A model generated the notes under the pieces. That model saw nothing but the letters and a program-made list of their open reading frames with translations. It was not told the DNA's origin and searched no databases. From the NCBI RefSeq assembly GCF_002002925.1, contig NZ_CP019511.1:3689001-3753000 (forward strand): a stretch of DNA of 64,000 nucleotides, given 5' to 3'. Shown piece after piece: positions 1 to 10,860 of the stretch (the stretch's first letter is position 1; every line of letters starts with the position of its first letter). Origin of the DNA: Sphingomonas sp. LM7. Its GTDB lineage: Bacteria > Pseudomonadota > Alphaproteobacteria > Sphingomonadales > Sphingomonadaceae. The position numbers were made by a program, and so were the translations under genes.

Positions 1-283
1 AGTCGCACGCGTGGAATAGTCCGGTCGCAGCGTGATCGGGATAGTCGAGAAAAAAGCCGTTGGTCGCGCCGCCGCTTTTTAACGTCTCGAAGAGCGCCGG
101 CACGTCTTCGGACAAGTTCCACTCGATCAGCGGTAGCGCTTCCAGCGGGTAGCGGGAGATCACGCTGCGGTGGATGTCGATCCTGCCGGGGCCGCCGGAG
201 ACAAGCCCCGACACGAACCTCGCGATGGCGGGTTCCTCATGAAGGTCGCCGCTACGAAAGTGCCGGTCATCATATTCCCACAT
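1..283 (-). CDS. Hypothetical protein, N-terminal part, cut by window edge
   Basis: The frame opens with ATG two bases after the stop of the TRIC channel gene and stays open to the left edge for 94 residues, beginning MWEYDDRHFRSGDL. The C-terminus is missing. I see no signal peptide, membrane segment or known motif; the visible part is acidic and looks like a soluble alpha/beta protein. The near-contact with the upstream gene suggests co-transcription. The family is not recognised. That it is coding is inferred from continuous codon use like that of its neighbours and the tight spacing. Confidence 0.6.
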   Translation of the reverse strand, partial: MWEYDDRHFRSGDLHEEPAIARFVSGLVSGGPGRIDIHRSVISRYPLEALPLIEWNLSEDVPALFETLKSGGATNGFFLDYPDHAATGLFHACD

Positions 284-285
284 GT

Positions 286-918
286 TCAGCGTCGTCCCCG
301 ATACGCCGGCAAATGCAGCTTCCAGACGATCGCCGCAGCCCGGAGCGCAAAGCCTGCCGTGGCGGCTATCAGGCCGGCGGCGAGTGGGGTGAGGCCGGCG
401 AGGCTTAGTCCGACATAGACTGACGAGGCGAGCGCGGCGGCAGTGACGTAGAGCTCGGGGCGCATCAGGATCGAGGGTTCGCCTACCAGCACGTCGCGGA
501 TGATGCCGCCTACGCACGCGGTCATCACCCCCATCAGCGCGGCGGGGATCGGCGGGATACCGTAGCCGAGCGCCTTGGCGGCGCCGAACGCGGCATAGGC
601 GGCTAGGCCGAGCGCATCGAGCCAGTCGAAAGTCTTGTCGCTCCACCAGCGCTGGGGAGTCAGCCAGATCAGCACCGCGACGCCGAGGATCATCGCGGCA
701 ACCTGCGCGTCATGAACCCAGAACACGGGCGCGCCGATCAGCAGGTCGCGGATGGTGCCGCCGCCGACCCCGGTGATCAGCGCAAAAAAGGCTGCGGTGA
801 CGAAGGTCTGGGCGCGGCGGGTGGCGGAGAGCGCGCCGGTGGCGGCGAACACGGCGATGCCGAACAAGTCGAGCACGGGAAGGATAGGGCCGATCTGCGC
901 GGCGACCTGGGCTTGCAT
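286..918 (-). CDS. Trimeric intracellular cation (TRIC/UPF0126) channel family membrane protein
   Basis: A 210-residue membrane protein with the duplicated architecture of the UPF0126/YicG family, whose members are structurally related to TRIC cation channels. Each half carries the glycine-rich motif followed by RD: VGGGTIRDLLIGAP at about residues 51-64 and VGGIIRDVLVGEP at about 136-148. Around seven hydrophobic segments can be seen, so it should sit in the inner membrane. The frame stays open upstream to 1251, but that part is arginine-rich antisense of the next gene. The ATG at 918 is preceded by AGGAGA and is the likely start. Substrate ion unknown; it shares a 78-bp divergent promoter region with the DUF1275 gene. 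Confidence 0.88.
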   Translation of the reverse strand: MQAQVAAQIGPILPVLDLFGIAVFAATGALSATRRAQTFVTAAFFALITGVGGGTIRDLLIGAPVFWVHDAQVAAMILGVAVLIWLTPQRWWSDKTFDWLDALGLAAYAAFGAAKALGYGIPPIPAALMGVMTACVGGIIRDVLVGEPSILMRPELYVTAAALASSVYVGLSLAGLTPLAAGLIAATAGFALRAAAIVWKLHLPAYRGRR

Positions 919-996
919 GGCGGCTTTGTCTCCTGTTGTCGCGAGGAGGTCAAACGCAGGGTGGCGGCAGGGGCTGTGCTGCGGCATTAGGGCGCG

Positions 997-1668
997 ATGC
1001 ACCGGACTGAATCGCCGTTGATCGCCGTCGCCGTCTGCCTGGCGGCGCTGGCGGGTTTCGTGGATGCCTTCGCCTTCACCAGCCTGGGCGGGTTCTTCGC
1101 ATCGTTCATGAGCGGCAACACCACGCGGCTGGGCGTCGGGCTGGGCCAGGGGATCGGCGGCGAGGCAGCGGTCGCGGCCGGGCTGATCCTGAGCTTTGTC
1201 GGCGGGGTGATCGTGTCGAGCGTGCTCGTGCGTGCGGCCGGGCATCGCCACAAGGTGGCGGTGATGGGTGCAGTGACACTATTGCTGACCCTGGCGGCGA
1301 TCGTCGCCACGGTGATGCCCGGCCCGCTGGTGCTCGTGCTGCTCGCAGCGGCGATGGGCGCCGAGAATGGCGTGTTCAACCGCGACGGCGAAGTGACGAT
1401 CGGGCTGACCTATATGACCGGATCGCTGGTGCGGATCGGCCAGAAGCTCGCCGGAGCGCTGATGGGCGACCGCGACCGCTGGAGCTGGGTGCCGTATCTG
1501 GCGTTGTGGCTGGGGTTCCTCGCCGGCGTGGCCTCGGGCGCGGCGAGCCAGCTGCGCTGGGGCTGGGACGCGCTATGGCTAGCCGCGCTGATCGCGGCGG
1601 CGCTGACCGTGGCGATCGCGCGGCTGACGGGCGCGGGGCGGTCCATACCGGCAGAGGCAGCCCCCTGA
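997..1668 (+). CDS. DUF1275 (YoaK-type) membrane protein
   Basis: A 223-residue polytopic membrane protein of the DUF1275/YoaK family. The family signature is clear: GFVDAFAFTSLGGFFASFMS at about residues 20-39, followed by GNTTRLG. About six hydrophobic segments follow, and NGVFNRDGEVTIGLTYMTGS around residues 125-145 matches the second conserved block. The function of the family is not established; a transporter-like role has been suggested but cannot be read from sequence. It is divergent from the TRIC-family gene and ends four bases before the convergent DUF2188 gene. Confidence 0.88.
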   Translation: MHRTESPLIAVAVCLAALAGFVDAFAFTSLGGFFASFMSGNTTRLGVGLGQGIGGEAAVAAGLILSFVGGVIVSSVLVRAAGHRHKVAVMGAVTLLLTLAAIVATVMPGPLVLVLLAAAMGAENGVFNRDGEVTIGLTYMTGSLVRIGQKLAGALMGDRDRWSWVPYLALWLGFLAGVASGAASQLRWGWDALWLAALIAAALTVAIARLTGAGRSIPAEAAP

Positions 1669-1671
1669 TCC

Positions 1672-1878
1672 TCAGCGCTTGGGATGGCTGTCCGAGCGTT
1701 GCATCCGGCCGTCGAGCCCGTGGATGGTCAGCTCAGTGTACTGATGCTGGCTGATCGGCCGGGCGTAGCCTCCGGCTTCGGCCTTGGTGGTGGTGACGTG
1801 GCTGGCGCGTTGGCCGTGGTCGCGCTTGACCTGCCAGCCATCGGGGTGCGGCATCACGCGGTGGTTGTCTCTCGACAT
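1672..1878 (-). CDS. DUF2188 small protein
   Basis: A 68-residue basic protein of the DUF2188 type. It has the family pattern of HxVxPHPDGWxVK at the start (residues 6-18), an alanine-rich helix with KAEA, and a closing strand ELTIHGLDGRMQRSDS (49-64). A strong AGGAGAG lies before the ATG at 1878. Such proteins are common single-domain orphans; no activity is known. It converges on the DUF1275 gene with a 3-base gap. Confidence 0.8.
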   Translation of the reverse strand: MSRDNHRVMPHPDGWQVKRDHGQRASHVTTTKAEAGGYARPISQHQYTELTIHGLDGRMQRSDSHPKR

Positions 1879-1958
1879 GATATCTCTCCTGCAAGTTGAT
1901 GCAGGTTAAATGCCCAGGGCAGTGGGAAAGATTCGCGAGGGGGGACGAACGGTGGCTG

Positions 1959-2489
1959 CTACCAGCCGAACCGGTCGCGCATCACCTCGGCCTCAGGCGC
2001 GGGCATTCGCGCAATCAGCACGCGCATCGTCGCGCCACCGATCAGGACGCCGGCGTGCCAATAGGCCCAGTCGGCTACCTCGCCGTCACGGACGCTGACT
2101 TCCTGCCCGCGGACAAAGCCGGGCGCGCCGGGGACGTTGAGCAGCCGTGCGACGCTGGTGCCACCCTTGTGCGAGACGATCTCGGCCCAGATGAATTCGG
2201 AAGCCGGGCCGGGGAGCAGATCATATTTGATCATGAACCCGCCCTCGTCGGGCCCGGGCGATGTGGCATGGCCGAAAAAGACGGGGAGGCCGGCGCGTGC
2301 CTTGATGGTCGCGGCGGCCATCTCCGGGTCGCCGGCCGGGACGGCGACGGTCGCGTCCTGGGCGACCGCCGATAGCGGCGGCAGGAGAAGAAACAGGCCG
2401 ATGACGACGCGGCAAAGCCGCGCCGCCGGCCGGCCGGGCCTGGTGCGCTCGCGATTAGCTCCGCCAATCGCGTCGCCGGCCCGGCGCAT
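1959..2489 (-). CDS. DUF2314 (YegJ-like) exported protein
   Basis: 176 residues with a hydrophobic stretch VVIGLFLLLPPLSAVAQDA at about 28-46 that looks like a signal peptide with an AxA-type cut, although the preceding region is unusually long and basic. The mature part carries the DUF2314 pattern: EFIWAEIVSHKGGTSVARLL, then GQEVSVRDGEVADWAYW and GGATMRVLIARM. Family function is unknown. Its ATG overlaps the lpdA stop (TGATG), so it is translationally coupled to the end of the TCA cluster. No closer in-frame start removes the long N-region. Confidence 0.78.
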   Translation of the reverse strand: MRRAGDAIGGANRERTRPGRPAARLCRVVIGLFLLLPPLSAVAQDATVAVPAGDPEMAAATIKARAGLPVFFGHATSPGPDEGGFMIKYDLLPGPASEFIWAEIVSHKGGTSVARLLNVPGAPGFVRGQEVSVRDGEVADWAYWHAGVLIGGATMRVLIARMPAPEAEVMRDRFGW

Positions 2490-3883
2490 CAGATGTGGAT
2501 CGGCTTGCCGAGCACGCCCATCGCCGCTTCCTTGATCGCCTCCGAATGGGTCGGGTGGGCGTGGCAGGTGTAGGCTATGTCCTCAGACGTCGCGCCGAAT
2601 TCCATCGCCTGGGCGACTTGCGCGATCATCGTTCCGGCGGGCGCGGTGATGATCCACGCGCCGAGCACGCGATCGGTCTTGGCGTCGGCGATGACCTTCA
2701 CCCAGCCGGTGGTGTCGTCAATCGCCTTGGCGCGGCTGTTGCCCGCCATCGGGAACTTGCCGACCTTGACCTCGCCCTTCTCGCGAGCCTGCTCTTCGGT
2801 GAGGCCGACGCCGGCGATTTCGGGGTGGGTGTAGACCACCGAAGGGATCACATCATGGTTCACGATGCCGGTGAGGCCGGCGATGTTCTCGGCGACGGCG
2901 ATGCCTTCGTCCTCGGCCTTGTGCGCGAGCATCGGGCCGGGGATGACGTCGCCGATCGCCCAGACGCCGTCGACCTTGGTGCGGAAGCTGTGGTCGGTCT
3001 CGATCTGGCCGCGCTGATTGGTGGCGAGGCCGATCTTGTCGAGGCCGAGGCCGTCGGTGTTGGGACGGCGGCCGATCGAAACGAGCACGGCATCGGCCTC
3101 GATCGTCTCGGCAGCGCCACCCGCGGCGGGCTCGACCGTCACGGTCGCCTTGCCGCCGTTGACCGCGACGCCGGTGACCTTGGTCGAAAGCTTGATCTCC
3201 ATGCCCTGCTTCTTGAAGATCTTGGCGGCTTCCTTGCGGACCTCGCCGTCCATGCCCGGAAGCAACTGGTCGAGGAATTCGACCACGGTGACCTTCGCGC
3301 CGAGGCGCTGCCACACCGAGCCGAGCTCGAGCCCGATCACGCCGCCGCCGATCACGACCATGTGCTCGGGGACCTTGTCGAGCGCGATCGCGCCGGTCGA
3401 GTCGACGACGACCTTCTGGTCGATCTCGACGCCGGGAAGCGGCGTGACCGACGAGCCGGTGGCGATGACGATGTTCTTGGCGGTGACCTTGCGGTCGCCG
3501 ACCTGCACCGTGTGCGCGTCGACGAAGGTGCCGAGGCCCTTCACCCATTCGATCTTGTTCTTCTTGAACAGGAATTCGATGCCCCCGGTGAGCCCGGTGA
3601 CGGCCTTGGCCTTGTCCGCCATCATCGCAGGCAGATCGAGCTCGACGCTGCCCAGCTTGACGCCATGCTTGGCGAGCGCCCCCGAAGCGGCCTCATAGAA
3701 CTTTTCCGACGCGTTGAGCAGCGCCTTGGACGGGATGCAGCCGACATTGAGGCAGGTGCCGCCCAAAGTCTCGCGGCTCTCGACGCAGCCGGTGCGCAGG
3801 CCCAGCTGCGCAGCGCGGATCGCGGCGACGTAACCGCCGGGGCCGGAGCCGATCACGAGGACATCGAAGTCGTATTCAGCCAT
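2489..3883 (-). CDS. lpdA: Dihydrolipoyl dehydrogenase (E3)
   Basis: The 464-residue flavoprotein E3 subunit reoxidises dihydrolipoamide of 2-oxo acid dehydrogenase complexes with NAD+. The FAD-binding GSGPGG is at 12-17, the redox-active disulfide GGTCLNVGC with C44 and C49, the NAD-binding GGGVIG at 179-184, and the His-Glu dyad in HAHPTHSE (H443, E448). Length and motifs are normal for the family. It lies downstream of sucA-sucB but across a 136-bp gap holding an inverted repeat, so it is probably the last enzyme gene of the oxoglutarate dehydrogenase block, perhaps with reduced read-through. Confidence 0.97.
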   Translation of the reverse strand: MAEYDFDVLVIGSGPGGYVAAIRAAQLGLRTGCVESRETLGGTCLNVGCIPSKALLNASEKFYEAASGALAKHGVKLGSVELDLPAMMADKAKAVTGLTGGIEFLFKKNKIEWVKGLGTFVDAHTVQVGDRKVTAKNIVIATGSSVTPLPGVEIDQKVVVDSTGAIALDKVPEHMVVIGGGVIGLELGSVWQRLGAKVTVVEFLDQLLPGMDGEVRKEAAKIFKKQGMEIKLSTKVTGVAVNGGKATVTVEPAAGGAAETIEADAVLVSIGRRPNTDGLGLDKIGLATNQRGQIETDHSFRTKVDGVWAIGDVIPGPMLAHKAEDEGIAVAENIAGLTGIVNHDVIPSVVYTHPEIAGVGLTEEQAREKGEVKVGKFPMAGNSRAKAIDDTTGWVKVIADAKTDRVLGAWIITAPAGTMIAQVAQAMEFGATSEDIAYTCHAHPTHSEAIKEAAMGVLGKPIHI

Positions 3884-3899
3884 TTTCTTCTCTTCCTTG

Positions 3900-4000
3900 T
3901 TCCCCGGCGAAGGCCGGGGCCCAGTTTCGAGACGGATTTGGTGAGCGTCTCGCGTCGTTACAAATCCCGGTGCAACTGGCCCCAGGCCTTCGCCGGGGAA
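3900..4000. repeat. Intergenic inverted repeat between sucB and lpdA
   Basis: Two arms of about 27 bases (3900-3926 and 3974-4000) are reverse complements except for two positions. Each begins or ends with TTCCCCGGCGAAGGCC and carries CAGTT at the inner edge. The arms enclose about 47 bases. RNA from either strand could form a long hairpin. No T-run follows on the minus strand, so it is not a classic terminator; it may be a dispersed sphingomonad palindrome that tunes expression of the downstream lpdA. Confidence 0.85.
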
Positions 4001-4019
4001 CAGGTGCGCGGGGCCAAGC

Positions 4020-5252
4020 TTACAGGTCGATCAGCAGCCGGGTCGGATCCTCGATCGCGTTCTTGAGCGCGACGAGGAAGGTCACGGCCTCACGGCCGTC
4101 GATCAGGCGGTGATCGTAAGACAGCGCCAGATACATCATCGGGCGGACGACGACCTGGCCGTCGCGGATGACCGGGCGGTCCTCGATGCGGTGGAGGCCG
4201 AGCACCGCCGACTGCGGCGGATTGATGATCGGAGTCGACATCAGCGAACCGAACACGCCGCCATTGGAGATGGTGAAGGTGCCGCCCTTCATGTCTTCCA
4301 TCTTGAGCGTACCGTCCTTGGCGCGCTTGCCGAAGTCGCCGATCGTCTTCTCGATGCCGGCGACCGACAGGTCCTGCGCGTCGCGGATAACCGGAACGAC
4401 GAGGCCCTGCGGCGCGGAGACCGCGACCGAGATATCGGCATAGTCGTGATAGACGATCTCGTCGCCTTCGATCGATGCGTTGACCGAGGGGATGTCGCGC
4501 AGCGCCTGGACGGCAGCCTTCACGAAGAAGCCCATGAAGCCGAGGCGAACGCCGTGCTTCTTCTCGAAGAGGTCCTTGTACTTGGTACGCGCGGCGATGA
4601 CTTCGGTCATGTCGACATCGTTGAACGTCGTCAGCAGCGCCGCGGTGTTCTGCGCTTCCTTGAGGCGCTTGGCGACGGTCTGGCGCAGGCGCGTCATGCG
4701 GACGCGCTCTTCCTTGCGGCCGCCCGAGCTCGCGGGTGCGGCGGCAGGGGCCGGAGTTGCGGCAGGCGCGGCAGCAGGCTTGTTCGCGGCGGCGGCGACG
4801 ACGTCGTCCTTGGTCAGGCGGCCGTCCTTGCCGGTGCCCTGCACGGTCGAGGGATCGACGCCGGTTTCGAGAACCGCGCGGCGGACCGATGGCGACAGCG
4901 CAGCGGCTGCGTCCGGGTTGCGCTCGCGGGGCTGTTCGCCCGGGCCGGTCTGCTCGCCGGTCGCAACGGGCGCGGGCGCGGCAGGCGCCGAGGCGGGTGC
5001 CGCGGCAGCAGCGCCGCCGCCTTCGCCCACAGTGGCGATCACTGCGCCGACCGCGACATTGTCGCCGACCTTGACCAGCTGGTCGCCCATCACGCCCGCG
5101 ACGGGCGAGGGGACTTCGACCGAGACCTTGTCGGTCTCGAGGCTGGCGATCGGCTCGTCGAGCTTGACCGGATCGCCCGGGTTCTTGAGCCACTCGCCGA
5201 GGGTTGCTTCGGTGATCGACTCGCCGAGGACCGGGACCTTAACGTCTGCCAT
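4020..5252 (-). CDS. sucB: Dihydrolipoyl succinyltransferase (E2 of 2-oxoglutarate dehydrogenase)
   Basis: 410 residues forming the core of the oxoglutarate dehydrogenase complex. A lipoyl domain occupies 1-77 with the modified lysine at K42 in [10 protein letters not shown] long Ala/Pro linker follows, then the peripheral subunit-binding domain (about 119-153, [19 protein letters not shown]). The catalytic domain ends with [10 protein letters not shown] (H381, D385). The frame extends 17 codons upstream, but the ATG at 5252 with GAGGT ahead of it starts exactly at the lipoyl domain. It sits 13 bases after sucA, clearly one operon. Confidence 0.97.
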   Translation of the reverse strand: MADVKVPVLGESITEATLGEWLKNPGDPVKLDEPIASLETDKVSVEVPSPVAGVMGDQLVKVGDNVAVGAVIATVGEGGGAAAAAPASAPAAPAPVATGEQTGPGEQPRERNPDAAAALSPSVRRAVLETGVDPSTVQGTGKDGRLTKDDVVAAAANKPAAAPAATPAPAAAPASSGGRKEERVRMTRLRQTVAKRLKEAQNTAALLTTFNDVDMTEVIAARTKYKDLFEKKHGVRLGFMGFFVKAAVQALRDIPSVNASIEGDEIVYHDYADISVAVSAPQGLVVPVIRDAQDLSVAGIEKTIGDFGKRAKDGTLKMEDMKGGTFTISNGGVFGSLMSTPIINPPQSAVLGLHRIEDRPVIRDGQVVVRPMMYLALSYDHRLIDGREAVTFLVALKNAIEDPTRLLIDL

Positions 5253-5265
5253 CTTCTCTACCTCG

Positions 5266-8196
5266 TTAGGACTTGCGGGTCCGGCGAATCTCTTCGCGGA
5301 CATTATGGCCGAGCGCGTCGGCGACGAGCGCGGCCTGTTCCATCTGGTGGCGCTTCATCAGACCCGTCGCGGGCGATGCGGCGGCCGCGCGGCCGGCATA
5401 GCGCGGACGCTGCGGCCTGACGCCGGCATCGACCAGGCACTGCTCGATAAAGGGCTCGACGAAGAACCAGTAGCCATTGTTCTTCGGCTCTTCCTGCGCC
5501 CAGATCACTTCCTCGACATTCGTCAGCTTCTTGAGCCGCGCCGTGAGCGGTTCGCTCGGGAACGGATAAAGCTGCTCGATGCGGACGATCGCAGTGTTCT
5601 TGTCGCCCGCGGCGTCGCGCGCCTCCATCAGGTCATAGGCGACCTTGCCGGTGCACAGCACGAGGCGCTTCACGTCCGTGTCGGCCGGAGCCGAGGGATC
5701 GGACAGGATGCGCATGAAGTGCGTGTCGCCGAGGAAATCCTCGGTCTTCGACACCGCCAGCTTGTGGCGCAGCAGCGACTTGGGCGTCATCACGATCAGC
5801 GGCTTGCGGAAATTCCGGTGCATCTGACGGCGAAGCATGTGGAAGTAGTTTGCCGGCGTGGTGACGTTGGCGACCTGGATATTGTCCTGCGCGCACGCCT
5901 GGAGGAAGCGCTCGGGGCGAGCCGAACTGTGCTCGGGGCCCTGGCCTTCATAGCCGTGCGGCAGCAGCATCACCAGGCCATTGGCGCGCAGCCACTTGGC
6001 CTCGCCCGACGTGATGAACTGGTCGATCATGATCTGCGCGCCGTTGACGAAGTCGCCGAACTGCGCCTCCCACAGCACCAGCGCCTTGGGATCGGCCGAG
6101 GCATAGCCGTACTCGAAGCCGAGCACGCCGTACTCCGAGAGCGGGCTGTCGAGCACTTCGAAATTGCCGTGCGGGATCGTCTGAAGCGGCACGTATTTGT
6201 GCTCGTCCGTCTGATCGACCCAGACGGCGTGGCGCTGGCTGAAAGTGCCGCGGCCCGAATCCTGGCCCGACAGCCGGACGCCGAAGCCTTCCGAGAGGAG
6301 CGAGCCGAACGCGAGCGCCTCGCCGGTTGCCCAGTCGAAATTCTCGCCTGCCTTGAACATGCCGCGCTTGGCATCGAGCACGCGGGCCAGCGTCTTGTGG
6401 ATCTCGGTGCCCTGGGGAACCTCGGTCAGCGTACGGCCGAGACTGTCGAACAGCTTGCGTTCGATGCCGGTATCGACGCTGCGGCGTGCGCTCTCGGCGT
6501 CGGCGGGGGCGCCGAGACCCGACCAGCGGCCGGCGAACCAGTCCGCCTTGTTGGGCAGATACGACTTGCCCGCTTCGAACTCGCCTTCGAGCAGGGTGGT
6601 GAACTGGTTGATCTTCTCTTCGACGAAGCCCTGATCGACCACGCCCTCGGCAGCGAGGCGCTTGGCATAGACCTGGCTCACCGGCGGATGCTGGCGGATC
6701 GCCTTGTACATCAGCGGCTGGGTGAAGCTAGGCTCGTCGCCCTCGTTATGGCCGAAGCGGCGATAGCACCACATGTCGATCACGACGTCGCGCTTGAACT
6801 TCTGGCGGAACTCGATCGCAACCTTGCAGGCGAAGGTCACCGCCTCGGGGTCGTCGCCGTTAACGTGGAGGATCGGCGCCTGGACGCCCTTGGCGACGTC
6901 CGAGGGATAGGGCGAGGAGCGCGCGAATTGCGGGCTCGTCGTGAAGCCGATCTGGTTGTTGATGACGAAGTGGATGCAGCCGCCAGTGTTGTAGCCGCGG
7001 ATGCCCGAGAAGCCGAGACACTCCCAGACGATGCCCTGGCCCGCCATCGCGGCGTCGCCATGAATCAGGACCGGAAGCACCTGCTCATGCTCGGCGAGAT
7101 CGCCGCGCAGCGTCTGGAGCGCGCGCGACTTGCCGAGGACGACGGGGTCGACCGCTTCGAGGTGCGAGGGGTTGGCGACCAGCGACATATGGACGCTGAT
7201 GCCGTCGAATTCGCGATCGGTGCTGGTGCCGAGGTGATATTTCACGTCGCCCGAGCCGCCGACGTCCTCGGGATTGGCCGATCCGCCGCCGAATTCGTGG
7301 AAGATCACGCGGAACGGCTTGGCCATCACATTAGCGAGTACGTTGAGGCGGCCGCGATGCGCCATGCCGTAGACGATCTCGCGGATGCCGGTGGCGCCGC
7401 CATACTTGATCACCGCTTCGAGCGCCGGGATCATCGCTTCGCCGCCGTCGAGGCCGAAACGCTTGGTGCCGACATATTTGCGGCCGAGGAACTTCTCCCA
7501 CTCCTCGGCTTCGATCACCTTGGAGAGGATCGCCTTCTTGCCGTCGGGCGTGAACTGGATTTCCTTGTCCTTGCCCTCCATCCGGTCCTGGAGGAAGCGG
7601 CGCTCCTCGACATCGGCAATGTGCATGTATTCGAGGCCGACATTGCCGCAGTAATTGGCGCGCAGGATGTCGACGAGCTCGCGCACGGTCGCCTTTTCGA
7701 GGCCCATCGTGCCGCCGAGATAGATCGGGCGATCGAGATCGGCGCCGGTGAAGCCGTGATATTCGGGCGTCAGATCGGCGGGCAGCTCGTGCCGGGCGAG
7801 GCCGAGCGGATCGAGATTGGCGGCGAGATGGCCGCGCACGCGATAGGTGCGGATCAGCAGCATCGCGCGGATAGAATCACCCGCGGCCTTGGCGATGTCG
7901 GCTTCCGAGGCGGCCGGCGCCGGCGCGGGCTTGGGGGCGCCGCCCTTGGCGGGCTTGGGCGCAGGCTCCATCTGGGTCGGATCGAGACCGGCGGTGAGCG
8001 CGTCGGTCTCGCTGAGCGGCCAGCGCGGGTTCGCCCAGCTCGGGCCCTGCGCGGTGTTGTCGAGGCCCTCGAACCACTGGCGCCAGCCCGGCTCGATCGA
8101 GTTCGGGTCGGCCTTGTAGCGGCGGTACATTGTCTCGACGAAGGCGGGGCTTACGCCGCCGGCGATGTCGTCGAAGTCGAGGCCCTCATAGCCCAT
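5266..8196 (-). CDS. sucA: 2-oxoglutarate dehydrogenase E1 component
   Basis: 976 residues, thiamine-diphosphate dependent decarboxylase of the oxoglutarate dehydrogenase complex. N-terminal E1o extension is [20 protein letters not shown]; the TPP pocket segment [13 protein letters not shown] is near residue 378 and is followed by NNQIGFTTS. The C-terminal half has [16 protein letters not shown] near 750-760. Length is typical. A TTG lies two codons upstream, but the ATG at 8196 has GGAA at proper spacing and is preferred. It lies 57 bases downstream of sucD; CGCCTATATTGG on the coding strand just upstream could hold an additional promoter. Confidence 0.97.
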   Translation of the reverse strand: MGYEGLDFDDIAGGVSPAFVETMYRRYKADPNSIEPGWRQWFEGLDNTAQGPSWANPRWPLSETDALTAGLDPTQMEPAPKPAKGGAPKPAPAPAASEADIAKAAGDSIRAMLLIRTYRVRGHLAANLDPLGLARHELPADLTPEYHGFTGADLDRPIYLGGTMGLEKATVRELVDILRANYCGNVGLEYMHIADVEERRFLQDRMEGKDKEIQFTPDGKKAILSKVIEAEEWEKFLGRKYVGTKRFGLDGGEAMIPALEAVIKYGGATGIREIVYGMAHRGRLNVLANVMAKPFRVIFHEFGGGSANPEDVGGSGDVKYHLGTSTDREFDGISVHMSLVANPSHLEAVDPVVLGKSRALQTLRGDLAEHEQVLPVLIHGDAAMAGQGIVWECLGFSGIRGYNTGGCIHFVINNQIGFTTSPQFARSSPYPSDVAKGVQAPILHVNGDDPEAVTFACKVAIEFRQKFKRDVVIDMWCYRRFGHNEGDEPSFTQPLMYKAIRQHPPVSQVYAKRLAAEGVVDQGFVEEKINQFTTLLEGEFEAGKSYLPNKADWFAGRWSGLGAPADAESARRSVDTGIERKLFDSLGRTLTEVPQGTEIHKTLARVLDAKRGMFKAGENFDWATGEALAFGSLLSEGFGVRLSGQDSGRGTFSQRHAVWVDQTDEHKYVPLQTIPHGNFEVLDSPLSEYGVLGFEYGYASADPKALVLWEAQFGDFVNGAQIMIDQFITSGEAKWLRANGLVMLLPHGYEGQGPEHSSARPERFLQACAQDNIQVANVTTPANYFHMLRRQMHRNFRKPLIVMTPKSLLRHKLAVSKTEDFLGDTHFMRILSDPSAPADTDVKRLVLCTGKVAYDLMEARDAAGDKNTAIVRIEQLYPFPSEPLTARLKKLTNVEEVIWAQEEPKNNGYWFFVEPFIEQCLVDAGVRPQRPRYAGRAAAASPATGLMKRHQMEQAALVADALGHNVREEIRRTRKS

Positions 8197-8253
8197 GATC
8201 AATTCCGTTCCGTGGTAGCGCTCACACCAATATAGGCGGGTGGGCGGTGCAAT

Positions 8254-9138
8254 TTACCCCTTGAGACGCTCGACCAGCGTCGAGCCGAGCTCGGACGGGC
8301 TGGCTGCGACGCGGATGCCGGCGGCTTCCATCGCCGCGATCTTGCTCTCGGCATCGCCCTTGCCGCCCGACACGATCGCGCCGGCATGGCCCATGCGGCG
8401 GCCCGGAGGCGCGGTGCGGCCAGCGATGAAGCCGGCCATCGGCTTCTTGCGGCCGCGCTTGGCCTCGTCGATCAGGAACTGGGCTGCCTGCTCCTCGGCG
8501 TCGCCGCCGATCTCGCCGATCATGATGATCGACTTGGTCGCCTCGTCGGCGAGGAACAGTTCGAGCACATCGATGAAGTTGGTGCCGTTGACCGGATCGC
8601 CGCCGATGCCGACCGCAGTGGTCTGGCCGAGACCCGCGTTGGTGGTCTGGAACACCGCCTCATAGGTGAGCGTGCCCGAGCGCGACACGACGCCGACCGA
8701 ACCCTTGGAGAAGATGCTGCCGGGCATGATGCCGATCTTGCATTCGCCGGGCGTCAGCACGCCGGGGCAGTTCGGGCCGATGAGGCGCGACTTGGAGCCC
8801 GACAGCGCGCGCTTGACCTTGACCATGTCGAGCACCGGGATGCCTTCGGTGATCGTGACGATCAGCGGGATCTCGGCGTCGATCGCCTCAAGGATCGAAT
8901 CGGCCGCGAAGGGTGGCGGGACGTAGATCACCGACGCATCGGCGCCGGTCTTCGACTTGGCCTCGGCGACAGTGTTGTAGACAGGGAGTCCGAGATGCTC
9001 GGTGCCGCCCTTGCCGGGCGTGACGCCGCCGACCATCTGCGTGCCGTATTCCAGCGCCGCCTTGGTGTGGAAGCTGCCGGTCTCACCGGTCATGCCCTGG
9101 GTGATGACCTTGGTGTTCTTGTCGACGAGGATGCTCAT
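8254..9138 (-). CDS. sucD: Succinyl-CoA synthetase alpha subunit
   Basis: 294 residues. The CoA-binding start ([20 protein letters not shown]) and the phosphorylated active-site histidine in [16 protein letters not shown] (H251) are intact. With the beta subunit it makes ATP or GTP from succinyl-CoA. The partner gene sucC, often just upstream of sucD, is not there: the space up to mdh holds an unrelated DUF4274-like gene, and no sucC occurs anywhere in the window. It must therefore be encoded elsewhere if the enzyme is functional. Confidence 0.96.
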   Translation of the reverse strand: MSILVDKNTKVITQGMTGETGSFHTKAALEYGTQMVGGVTPGKGGTEHLGLPVYNTVAEAKSKTGADASVIYVPPPFAADSILEAIDAEIPLIVTITEGIPVLDMVKVKRALSGSKSRLIGPNCPGVLTPGECKIGIMPGSIFSKGSVGVVSRSGTLTYEAVFQTTNAGLGQTTAVGIGGDPVNGTNFIDVLELFLADEATKSIIMIGEIGGDAEEQAAQFLIDEAKRGRKKPMAGFIAGRTAPPGRRMGHAGAIVSGGKGDAESKIAAMEAAGIRVAASPSELGSTLVERLKG

Positions 9139-9182
9139 TATCCGTCTATCCCATCAATTTCTGTACGTTTAATCACGCCGCT

Positions 9183-9722
9183 TCACCGAAACCTGTCCGG
9201 ATGCCGGGCTTTCCAGGCTTCCATCGTCAGGCGTATCCTGCCGTCACCATCGAACATCACATCCGGGCGCTCCGGATAGCCGCTCGCGAACGGCCCGAGC
9301 GCGCTCCCGGGCAAATCCCAAGGGCCGGATTCTGGAAGTCGTCGAACGCCTTCCCGATATTGCGCCGCCGGAATCTCATAGGACGGCGGGAGTCCCCATC
9401 CGTCGCGATAAAAACCCGTCCGCAACTTTGCGGCTACGTCCCGCATCATCTCTACCTCGACTCCCCGCTCGCCTGCCGCGCCCGCTCCTACGAACGTCGT
9501 GAGCTGATATGCTGCGGCTGACGCGGAAGTTTCCGGTTGCTCGAGCAGCCATTGGAGCACCTTGATGCCGTGATCCCAATTCCACTCCAGCACCGCGTAG
9601 TAGTTCAGCTCCGGGGTGGCGTTGCTCTCGAGCCAGGCGATCTGCGACGCATTGTCGTCGCCGCAGACCGGCTTGGCATTCACGTGCCAATCGTCCAGCA
9701 GCAAGAGAAACGCGTCGCTCAT
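9183..9722 (-). CDS. DUF4274-like protein of unknown function
   Basis: 179 residues, acidic, no signal peptide or membrane segment. The stretch AVLEWNWDHGIKVLQWLLEQ at about 43-62 resembles the DUF4274 core, in which a NWDxG-type motif precedes a helix and a stretch of cheap-to-compute helical repeats; I recall this rather than prove it. The ATG is 4 bases after the mdh stop, and GAGGCG partly overlaps that stop, so translation is probably coupled to mdh. Its place between mdh and sucD, where sucC is often found, is odd. Role unknown. Confidence 0.62.
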   Translation of the reverse strand: MSDAFLLLLDDWHVNAKPVCGDDNASQIAWLESNATPELNYYAVLEWNWDHGIKVLQWLLEQPETSASAAAYQLTTFVGAGAAGERGVEVEMMRDVAAKLRTGFYRDGWGLPPSYEIPAAQYREGVRRLPESGPWDLPGSALGPFASGYPERPDVMFDGDGRIRLTMEAWKARHPDRFR

Positions 9723-9726
9723 CGCC

Positions 9727-10707
<981 letters not shown>

Positions 10708-10795
10708 TCAAGCACCTGCCGACGCGGCAGCGCGCCTGCGAAAACGGGGGCGGCTTAGGCCCATAATAGAGGCGCCGCAACCCGCGACGCGCTTC

Positions 10796-10814
10796 GCAAA
10801 GGGAATATCTTTGC
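10796..10814. promoter_or_regulatory. Palindromic TTTGCAA-type site upstream of mdh
   Basis: GCAAAG and CTTTGC are separated by seven bases, and further TTGCAA/CGCAA half-sites follow up to about 10830, in the 171-bp gap that must contain the mdh promoter. On the coding strand CTATTATGG near 10762-10770 could be a -10 element. TTTGCAA-type motifs are known for ScfR/RamB/PccR-class regulators of acyl-CoA and glyoxylate metabolism; linking this site to them is inference. Confidence 0.4.
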
Positions 10815-10860
10815 AACTCATTCGCAAGTGCAATAAAGCCTGGGCACGGCTCGGCCCGGG

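Noticed and set aside
2495..4066. Long plus-strand frame opposite lpdA
   Set aside because: Shadow of a strongly conserved enzyme.
4480..8235. Very long plus-strand frame opposite sucA and sucB
   Set aside because: It is the antisense of real TCA genes; composition is that of a GC-rich shadow, with no domain or ribosome binding site.
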